From Oscillospiraceae bacterium (GTDB taxonomy: Bacteria; Bacillota; Clostridia; Oscillospirales; Acutalibacteraceae), in the NCBI GenBank assembly GCA_029012165.1, contig JAQXLO010000148.1, positions 1 to 6,976 of the forward strand: a DNA stretch of 6,976 nucleotides, written 5' to 3'. The notes beneath the pieces are model-generated. The model worked only from the letters and a program-made list of their open reading frames with translations, was not told the origin of the DNA and ran no database searches. Below are positions 1 through 5,718 of the stretch, piece by piece. A program made the translations under genes and the position numbers. Position 1 is the stretch's first letter; every line of letters starts with the position of its first letter.

Positions 1-1553
1 AGACCGATGCTCGGCTCGTCCAGAATGTACAGAACGCCCATCAGGGAGGAACCGATCTGTGTGGCGAGGCGAATGCGCTGACTTTCGCCGCCGGACAGTG
101 TGCCGGAGGAGCGGGCAAGGGTCAGGTAATCCAGACCCACGCTGGCCAAAAACTGCATTCGGTCACGGATCTCCTTGAGGATCAGACGGGCGATCTGCGC
201 ATCTCTGGGGGAAAGCACCAGCTCGTCCAAAAATTGCAGCGCTTCGACGATGGACATTTGCGTAAATTCGTGGATATTGATGCCGCCGACGGTGACGCTG
301 ACGATCTCGGGCTTGAGTCTTGCGCCGCCGCAGTCGGGGCATTTCTGCGCCGTCATGACCTGCTCGATCTCGGTCTGCGCCCATTCGCTGGACGACTCCT
401 TGTAACGGCGCTCCAAATTGGAGATAATGCCCTCAAAGGGTGCATTGTAACTGCCGGTGCCGTATTCACTGCGGCGTGTCATGGGAATCTTCTTTCCCTT
501 TGTGCCGTAGAGCAGCGCATCCATGCCGTCCTTCGGGATATCGCAGACGGGTGTGTCCGTGGTGAAATGATACGCTTCGGCAACAGCTTCGATATACATC
601 TGCACGATGGTGCCGCCGTCGGGGTACGTCCAGCCGGGCGCCTGCAAGGCACCCTGCCGCAGGGACAGCTTTTTGTTGGGGAAGATGAGGTCGGGATCGA
701 CCTTCATAAACACGCCCAGACCCGTACACTTCGGGCAGGCACCGAAGGGGTTGTTGAACGAGAACATTCTCGGCTCCAGCTCGCCGATGCTCACGCCGTG
801 GTCGGGGCAGGCGTAGTTCTGGGAAAACAGCACTTCTTCCCCGTCCACAACGTCGAGCAAAAGCAGTCCGCCGGACAGGGAGGTGGCCGTCTCCACGGAT
901 TCGGCGAGGCGGGAACGGATATCCTCCTTGACAACCAGACGATCCACCACGACTTCGATGTTGTGTTTTTTGTTTTTGTCCATGGTGATTTTTTCGGACA
1001 GGTCGTAGAGAATGCCGTCCACACGCACACGGACAAAGCCGTTTTTGCGGGCAGACTCCAATTCCTTGACGTATTCGCCTTTGCGCCCTCGGACGATGGG
1101 GGCAAGGAGCTGGATCTTGGTGCGCTCCGGGTAGGAGAGGATGCGATCCACGATGTCATCCACGGTCTGCCGGGCGATTTCGTGCCCGCAGACGGGACAG
1201 TGGGGCACACCCACACGGGCGTACAAAAGACGCAGATAGTCGTAGATTTCCGTCACCGTGCCCACGGTGGAGCGGGGATTTTTGGAGGTGGTTTTCTGGT
1301 CGATGGAGATGGCGGGGGACAGTCCCTCGATGGAGTCCACGTCGGGCTTTTCCATTTGCCCGAGGAACTGCCGTGCGTAGGAGGACAGGGACTCCACATA
1401 GCGCCGCTGTCCCTCGGCATAGATGGTGTCAAAAGCGAGGGAGGATTTGCCCGAGCCGGACAGACCGGTGAAAACGATCAGCTTGTCCCGGGGGATCTCC
1501 AAATCAATATTTTTTAAATTATTGGCCCGTGCGCCGCGAATGGTCAGATTCAT
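1..1553 (-). CDS. uvrA: UvrA, excinuclease ABC subunit A, N-terminal 517 residues (3' end cut by window edge)
   Basis: UvrA is the cytoplasmic DNA-damage sensor ATPase that dimerises and loads UvrB in nucleotide excision repair. The frame is open from an ATG at 1553 to the left edge. Walker A of the first ABC domain is GLSGSGKSS (residues 30-38). The Q-loop region SYARQFLGQMEKP is at 58-70. CPVC at 119-122 and CPDC at 405-408 are Cys pairs conserved in the family. The inserted zinc module has ligands C249, H252, C273 and C276. The ABC signature LSGGESQRIRLA is at 486-497 and Walker B YILDEPS at 509-515. The window ends just after Walker B of domain I, so about 45% of a usual ~940-residue protein, including the second ATPase domain, is outside. 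An SD (GAGGA, 7 nt before the ATG) lies inside the end of uvrB, and the ATG overlaps the uvrB stop as ATGA, pointing to translational coupling. The odd point is H252 where E. coli and most homologues have Cys. Family assignment is certain; no frameshift is seen. Confidence 0.98.
   Translation of the reverse strand, partial: MNLTIRGARANNLKNIDLEIPRDKLIVFTGLSGSGKSSLAFDTIYAEGQRRYVESLSSYARQFLGQMEKPDVDSIEGLSPAISIDQKTTSKNPRSTVGTVTEIYDYLRLLYARVGVPHCPVCGHEIARQTVDDIVDRILSYPERTKIQLLAPIVRGRKGEYVKELESARKNGFVRVRVDGILYDLSEKITMDKNKKHNIEVVVDRLVVKEDIRSRLAESVETATSLSGGLLLLDVVDGEEVLFSQNYACPDHGVSIGELEPRMFSFNNPFGACPKCTGLGVFMKVDPDLIFPNKKLSLRQGALQAPGWTYPDGGTIVQMYIEAVAEAYHFTTDTPVCDIPKDGMDALLYGTKGKKIPMTRRSEYGTGSYNAPFEGIISNLERRYKESSSEWAQTEIEQVMTAQKCPDCGGARLKPEIVSVTVGGINIHEFTQMSIVEALQFLDELVLSPRDAQIARLILKEIRDRMQFLASVGLDYLTLARSSGTLSGGESQRIRLATQIGSSLMGVLYILDEPSIG
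1550..1553 (-). other. ATGA start/stop overlap of uvrB and uvrA
   Basis: The uvrB stop TGA (1550-1552) shares two bases with the uvrA start ATG (1551-1553). Four-base ATGA overlaps commonly go with translational coupling, which would help keep UvrA and UvrB amounts in step. Confidence 0.95.
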
Positions 1554-3514
1554 TTGCTGTTCCTCAATTTCTCAATTTGATCCCGCAGATAGGCGGCGTG
1601 CTCGAACTCCAAAATCTTGGCGGCGGCACGCATCTCTGCGGTCAGCTGGGCGATGCGTTTTTCCTTGTCGGCACGGCTCATCTGTTTGGTATACTCTTTC
1701 TTTTCGCCATCTTTTCCGCCGGAGATCTCCAGAATTTCACGCACATCCTTGCGGATGGTCTGCGGGACGATGCCGTGCGCTTCGTTGTAGGCTTGCTGCT
1801 TTTTGCGCCGGCGTTCCGTTTCGGTAATGGCTTTTTCCATGGAGGGGGTCACGCAGTCGCCGTAGAGAATGACGGTGCCGTCCGCATTGCGGGCGGCTCT
1901 GCCGATGGTCTGGATGAGGGAGGTTTCCGAGCGCAGAAAACCCTCCTTGTCGGCGTCGAGGATGGCGACCAGCGACACCTCGGGGATGTCCAGACCCTCC
2001 CGCAGCAGGTTGATGCCCACCAGCACGTCGAACGTGCCCAGCCGCAGGTCACGGATCAGCTCCATGCGCTCGATGGTATCCACATCGTAGTGCATATACC
2101 GCACCTTGATGCCGTAGTTGTCCAGGTAGTCGGTCAGATCCTCCGCCATCTTTTTGGTCAGTGTGGTCACCAGCACCCGCTCCCTGCGCTCGATGCGCAG
2201 GTGAATCTCCGAGATCAGATCCTCGATCTGACCGTCCGTGGGTTTGACGATGACCTGCGGATCCAAAAGCCCTGTAGGACGGATCACCTGCTCGGCGATA
2301 CAGCGGCTCGTCTCCCGCTCAAAGGCGCCGGGGGTGGCGCTGACAAATATCTTTTGCCCGATCTTGTCGTAAAATTCGTCAAAGGTCAACGGGCGGTTGT
2401 CGTAGGCGGAGGGCAGACGGAAGCCGAATTCGATCAGGCTGTCCTTGCGGGAGCGGTCGCCGCCGTACATGGCACGCACCTGCGGCAGGGTGACGTGGGA
2501 TTCATCCACAAACAGGATGAAGTCATCGGGAAAGTAGTCCAGCAGGGTGAAGGGCGGTGCGCCCGGTTCTCGTCCGGACATGATGCGGGAATAGTTTTCG
2601 ATGCCCTTGCAAAAGCCCGTTTCCCGCAGCATTTCGATGTCGTGCAGGGTGCGCTCCTCGATGCGCTGGGCTTCGAGGAGCTTGCCTTGGGCGCGGAACC
2701 ACTCCACACGCTGCTGCATTTCCTCGTAGATCTCGCTGATGGCGGACTCCATTTTCTCCCGGGAGACCACATAGTGGGAGGCGGGATAGATGGCAACATG
2801 GGACAGGGTATTGCGCACCTCGCCGGTCAGCGCATGGATTTCGCAGATGCGGTCGATCTCGTCCCCGAAAAATTCGATGCGAAAGGCGTTTTCGTTGGAG
2901 TATGCGGGAAAGATCTCCACCGTGTCCCCCCGCACACGGAATTTGTTGCGGGTAAAGGAGACATCGTTGCGCTCATACTGGATCTCCACCAGCTTTTCGA
3001 TCAGCGCATCCCGGGACTTCTCCATACCGGGGCGCAGGGAGATGACCATACTGCGGTAGTCGATGGGGTCACCCAGAGAATAGATGCACGATACGCTGGC
3101 GACGATGATAACGTCCCGGCGCTCGGAGAGGGCGGAGGTCGCCGAGTGGCGCAGCTTGTCGATCTCGTCATTGATGGCGGAGTCTTTTTCAATATAGGTA
3201 TCCGTGGTGGCGATGTACGCCTCCGGCTGATAATAGTCGTAGTAGGACACGAAATATTCCACGGCGTTTTCGGGAAAAAACTCCCGGAATTCCGAGCAAA
3301 GCTGTGCCGCCAAAGTCTTGTTGTGGGCAAGAACGAGGGTGGGACGGTTGGCTTTGGCGATGATGTTGGCCATGGTAAAGGTTTTCCCGGAGCCGGTGAC
3401 TCCGAGAAGCGTCTGTTCGGCATATCCGTTTTTCAGCCCCTGTACCAGTGCGTCAATGGCCTGCGGCTGGTCGCCCATGGGGGCAAAAGGGGCGTGCAGT
3501 TTGAATTGATCCAT
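1550..3514 (-). CDS. uvrB: UvrB, excinuclease ABC subunit B, complete
   Basis: UvrB is the helicase-like damage-verification subunit. UvrA loads it at lesions, and it then recruits UvrC for incision. The 654-residue length is close to E. coli (673). Walker A GVTGSGKT is at 38-45. The tyrosine-rich beta-hairpin that inserts between the strands begins at YYDYYQPEAYI (91-101). The Walker B/DEAD-like motif DESH is at 337-340, helicase motif SATP at 392-395, the motif V region GINLLREGLDIPE at 500-512, and motif VI QTIGRAARN at 535-543. The C-terminal UVR domain, which contacts UvrC, spans about 616-651 and contains LEFEHAAYLRDQI. All core motifs look intact, so the protein should be active. The ATG at 3514 has GAGGT 6 nt upstream, overlapping the stop codon of the preceding RadC-family gene. 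The TGA stop overlaps the uvrA start. No LexA-type GAAC or GTTC half-site is visible in 3515-3720 upstream, so I see no sign of a local SOS promoter. Identity is certain. Confidence 0.99.
   Translation of the reverse strand: MDQFKLHAPFAPMGDQPQAIDALVQGLKNGYAEQTLLGVTGSGKTFTMANIIAKANRPTLVLAHNKTLAAQLCSEFREFFPENAVEYFVSYYDYYQPEAYIATTDTYIEKDSAINDEIDKLRHSATSALSERRDVIIVASVSCIYSLGDPIDYRSMVISLRPGMEKSRDALIEKLVEIQYERNDVSFTRNKFRVRGDTVEIFPAYSNENAFRIEFFGDEIDRICEIHALTGEVRNTLSHVAIYPASHYVVSREKMESAISEIYEEMQQRVEWFRAQGKLLEAQRIEERTLHDIEMLRETGFCKGIENYSRIMSGREPGAPPFTLLDYFPDDFILFVDESHVTLPQVRAMYGGDRSRKDSLIEFGFRLPSAYDNRPLTFDEFYDKIGQKIFVSATPGAFERETSRCIAEQVIRPTGLLDPQVIVKPTDGQIEDLISEIHLRIERRERVLVTTLTKKMAEDLTDYLDNYGIKVRYMHYDVDTIERMELIRDLRLGTFDVLVGINLLREGLDIPEVSLVAILDADKEGFLRSETSLIQTIGRAARNADGTVILYGDCVTPSMEKAITETERRRKKQQAYNEAHGIVPQTIRKDVREILEISGGKDGEKKEYTKQMSRADKEKRIAQLTAEMRAAAKILEFEHAAYLRDQIEKLRNSK
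1561..1565 (-). promoter_or_regulatory. Ribosome binding site of uvrA
   Basis: GAGGA lies 7 nt before the uvrA ATG and wholly within the last codons of uvrB. It supports the ATG at 1553 and shows that uvrA can also recruit ribosomes on its own, besides reinitiation through the ATGA overlap. Confidence 0.8.
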
Positions 3515-3520
3515 ATATCT

Positions 3521-3525
3521 ACCTC
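3521..3525 (-). promoter_or_regulatory. Ribosome binding site of uvrB, overlapping the radC stop codon
   Basis: GAGGT sits 6 nt before the uvrB ATG. Its first two bases are the last two of the TGA that ends the RadC-family gene (3524-3526). Ribosomes ending radC therefore stop on the uvrB initiation site, which suggests coupled translation. Confidence 0.8.
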
Positions 3526-4231
3526 AGATAAACAGTGCTTTAAAGCGGTTGTTGGCAGCCATGGAGAAGCAGTCCTCTCCCGCCACCACGATATGATCGG
3601 CAAGGCGGATACCCACGCCGGCAAAGAGATTGGCGATCTCCCGGGTGCAGGCAACGTCCTCGGAGGAGGGCACAGCCACGCCGTCGGGGTGGTTGTGGGT
3701 CAGCACCGCCTGCACGGCATTGGTGCGAAAGGCCGCTTCCAAAAGGGCACGGCGATCCAACTGCACCTTGGTGGCGGTGCCCAGAGAGACCTTTGCGCAG
3801 CCGAGCCGCTGTCCGTTGGCGCCGAAGGACAAAAGATAGGCACACTCCGCCGTCTCACCGATGAACAGGGAGCGCACATAGCCTTGCAGGGCTTCCGGCT
3901 CGGACAGGGAGATTTCGTCCGGCAGCTTGCCGGCGCTGTATTTTTTGGCGATCTGGGGCATCAGGGACAGGAAGGTGGCGGTGTACATCCCGACGCCCTT
4001 GACCTTGCACAGCTCCTCCACCGGGGCGTCCAAAACGCCCTGCAGGGAGCCGAAGGTGTCGATGAGCGCATGGGCAGTGACGTTGGTGTCCCGCTTGGGA
4101 ATGGTGTAAAACAGCAGAAGTTCCAGCACATTGTGGTCGGAAAAGCCGTCCAGACCGCTTTGCAGAAAGAGACTGCGCATACGTTCCCGGTGCTTTTCGT
4201 GGGGATGGGCGTACTTTTGTGCTTCCTCCAT
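3524..4231 (-). CDS. radC: RadC-family JAB/JAMM-domain protein, complete
   Basis: This is a 235-residue member of the RadC (UPF0758) family, usually about 225 residues. The N-terminal helical part (about 12-90) contains LELLLFYTIPKRDTN and a helix-hairpin-helix-like VEELCKVKGVGMYTA (71-85), typical of DNA-binding HhH motifs. The C-terminal JAB/MPN+ domain (about 110-235) has all JAMM metal ligands: E129, H179, H181 and D192 in THNHPDG...PSSED. The usual family segment LVHPREV is replaced by KVQLDRRAL (155-163), so this is a divergent branch. The frame is open up to an ATG at 4270, but that start has no ribosome binding site and would overlap trkH. The ATG at 4231 has AAAAGGAGG 8 nt upstream and is preferred. 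The true function of RadC is unsettled: the original E. coli radC repair phenotype was traced to recG. A metal-dependent peptidase- or nuclease-like role is possible from the fold. Position directly before uvrBA suggests a link to repair, but that is inference. Confidence 0.93.
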   Translation of the reverse strand: MEEAQKYAHPHEKHRERMRSLFLQSGLDGFSDHNVLELLLFYTIPKRDTNVTAHALIDTFGSLQGVLDAPVEELCKVKGVGMYTATFLSLMPQIAKKYSAGKLPDEISLSEPEALQGYVRSLFIGETAECAYLLSFGANGQRLGCAKVSLGTATKVQLDRRALLEAAFRTNAVQAVLTHNHPDGVAVPSSEDVACTREIANLFAGVGIRLADHIVVAGEDCFSMAANNRFKALFI

Positions 4232-4239
4232 GGGCACAG

Positions 4240-4248
4240 CCTCCTTTT
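4240..4248 (-). promoter_or_regulatory. Strong ribosome binding site that sets the radC start
   Basis: AAAAGGAGG, a near-perfect match to the 16S anti-Shine-Dalgarno, lies 8 nt before the ATG at 4231 in the 23-nt gap after trkH. It decides for this start over the in-frame ATG at 4270, which has only pyrimidine-rich sequence upstream. Confidence 0.9.
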
Positions 4249-4254
4249 GACAAA

Positions 4255-5706
4255 TCAGTGATTTTTCCAAGTGGACGGGGAAAACAGAACCAGCATGGGG
4301 AACAGCTCCAGTCTGCCGGCGAGCATGGTGAAGGACAAAATGTACTTGGAAGCGTCCGCAAACAGCCAGTAGTTCCCGTTGGGACCCACAAGCTCAAGAC
4401 CGGGGCCGATGTTGTTGAAACAGGCGGCGGCCGCAGTGAAGTTGGTAATCATATCGAAATTGTCAAACGCCGACAGAGCGACGACGGCGGCGGAGAACAG
4501 GAACAAATAGGTCGCCATGTACGTCAGTGCACCCTGAATGGTTTCCTCCTCCACACGTTTTCCGTCGATGCGGATGACGTTGACCGAGCGGGGATGGAGC
4601 ATATGGCGTATCTCCCGCACGAAGGACTTGCACAGCAGGACGATACGCCCGACCTTTATTCCGCCGCCCGTGGAGCCGGCGCAGGCGCCGATAAACATCA
4701 GCAGAACCAGAACGGTTCGGGAGAAAACAGGCCAATCGTTGAAATTCGCTGTCGAGAAACCGGCGGTGGAGATGATGGTCATGACCTGAAAGAAGGCGTA
4801 GCGGAACGGCTTGAGCAAGCCCGGGTACAGGTGGCGGATGTCGATGGCGATGGTGAGCGTTGCCACAGAAACAATGCCGAGAAAACACCGCAGTTCCGTG
4901 TTGCGCAAAACGGGACGAACGTGTCCCAACAGCAGGAGATAGAACAGGTTGAAGTTCATGCTGAACAGCACGAGGAACAGGCTGACAACGGCGTCCACAT
5001 AGACACTGCCGTAGTGGGCGATGCTGTCGTTCCAAATGCCGAAGCCGCCGGTACCTGCCGTGCCGAAGGCTGTGCACAGCGCATCGAACAGGGACATTTT
5101 CGGCAGCAGAAGAAGAATCTCCAGAGCCGTCAGGGTGATATAAATCCCGTACAGAATACGGGCAGTGGATTTGATGCGGGCAACCAGCTTGCCGACCACA
5201 GGACCGGGAACCTCTGCGCGCATGACGTGCATCAGACGCATGGAGCGTTCGTTGGCTCGGGGCAGGACGGCCAGCGTAAAGACCAGCACACCCATGCCGC
5301 CGATCCAGTGGGTGAAGCTGCGCCAAAAGAGCATGGATTTCGGCAGCGTTTCCACGTCCCGCAAAATGCTTGCGCCGGTGGTGGTGAAGCCCGACACCGT
5401 TTCAAAGAACGCATCGCAGAAGTGGGGGATGACGCCGGAGATCAAAAACGGCATGGCGCCGAACAGGGACAGCAGGATCCACGAAATGCCCACGATGACG
5501 AAGCCCTCTTTGGCATAGATGTTTCGGTTTTTGGGCATCTTGAAGGTCAGCGCCGTTCCCAGCGCCGCCAGCAGGACGATGGGCACCAGAAAGGCGATCA
5601 GGTTATCCTCACGGTAGATAAAGTTGCACAGCAGCGGCAGGAGCATCAGAGCGCTCTCCACACGCAGCATCTGCCCGATGAGATAGGCGATCATTCGTAT
5701 ATTCAT
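4255..5706 (-). CDS. trkH: TrkH/KtrB-family potassium uptake channel subunit, complete
   Basis: This is the membrane pore of a Trk/Ktr potassium uptake system. The 483-residue length fits TrkH. It is strongly hydrophobic throughout, with the four M1-P-M2 repeats of the family. The selectivity-filter loops are visible: GFTTTGAS with G111, GTAGTGGFG with G220, ISTAGFST with G316 and FNNIGPG with G434. The glycine-rich stretch GACAGSTGGGIKVGR (340-354) follows the third loop and matches the family's conserved gating region. The end AGRLELFPMLVLFSPSTW, with R465, is the conserved last helix. No signal peptide is needed; the first segment (about 5-30) is a membrane helix. The ATG at 5706 has AGGAG 6 nt upstream and lies 12 nt after the trkA stop, so channel and regulator are co-transcribed. 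Whether it is K+ selective or Na+ dependent, and whether it should be called TrkH or KtrB, cannot be fixed from sequence alone; the length and its two-RCK partner favour TrkH. Confidence 0.97.
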   Translation of the reverse strand: MNIRMIAYLIGQMLRVESALMLLPLLCNFIYREDNLIAFLVPIVLLAALGTALTFKMPKNRNIYAKEGFVIVGISWILLSLFGAMPFLISGVIPHFCDAFFETVSGFTTTGASILRDVETLPKSMLFWRSFTHWIGGMGVLVFTLAVLPRANERSMRLMHVMRAEVPGPVVGKLVARIKSTARILYGIYITLTALEILLLLPKMSLFDALCTAFGTAGTGGFGIWNDSIAHYGSVYVDAVVSLFLVLFSMNFNLFYLLLLGHVRPVLRNTELRCFLGIVSVATLTIAIDIRHLYPGLLKPFRYAFFQVMTIISTAGFSTANFNDWPVFSRTVLVLLMFIGACAGSTGGGIKVGRIVLLCKSFVREIRHMLHPRSVNVIRIDGKRVEEETIQGALTYMATYLFLFSAAVVALSAFDNFDMITNFTAAAACFNNIGPGLELVGPNGNYWLFADASKYILSFTMLAGRLELFPMLVLFSPSTWKNH

Positions 5707-5712
5707 AGCGTG

Positions 5713-5717
5713 CTCCT
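5713..5717 (-). promoter_or_regulatory. Ribosome binding site of trkH
   Basis: AGGAG lies 6 nt before the trkH ATG within the 12-nt gap after the trkA TGA. It supports the start at 5706 over the in-frame ATG at codon 5. Confidence 0.8.
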
Positions 5718-5718
5718 G

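Noticed and set aside
757..770. GAGAACATTCTC palindrome-like sequence resembling half a LexA box
   Set aside because: It lies deep in uvrA coding sequence at the conserved PRMFSFNN, lacks the GAAC-N4-GTTC form, and is far from any start.
960..980. A-rich run on the coding strand of uvrA (MDKNKKHN) as a possible programmed frameshift site
   Set aside because: The runs do not form an X XXY YYZ slippery heptamer in the reading frame, and UvrA continues intact on both sides.
234..1517. A 427-codon open frame on the plus strand
   Set aside because: It is the in-register shadow of uvrA and ends exactly at the single TTA codon of uvrA. It has no protein family features.
3515..3560. Possible promoter before uvrB (TTTATC-like -10)
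   Set aside because: No convincing -35 at the right distance, and the sequence is the coding end of radC plus the uvrB ribosome binding site.
1529..4261. A 910-codon open frame on the plus strand across uvrB and radC
   Set aside because: It is in exact codon register with uvrB and radC, which happen to share the same frame, and stays open only because they lack TTA, CTA and TCA codons. Its translation is rich in G, H, D and V with no recognisable domain, and the minus-strand genes are unmistakable.
4706..4718. GAACGGTTC inverted repeat
   Set aside because: Spacer of one base is wrong for LexA and the site is inside trkH coding sequence; likely chance.
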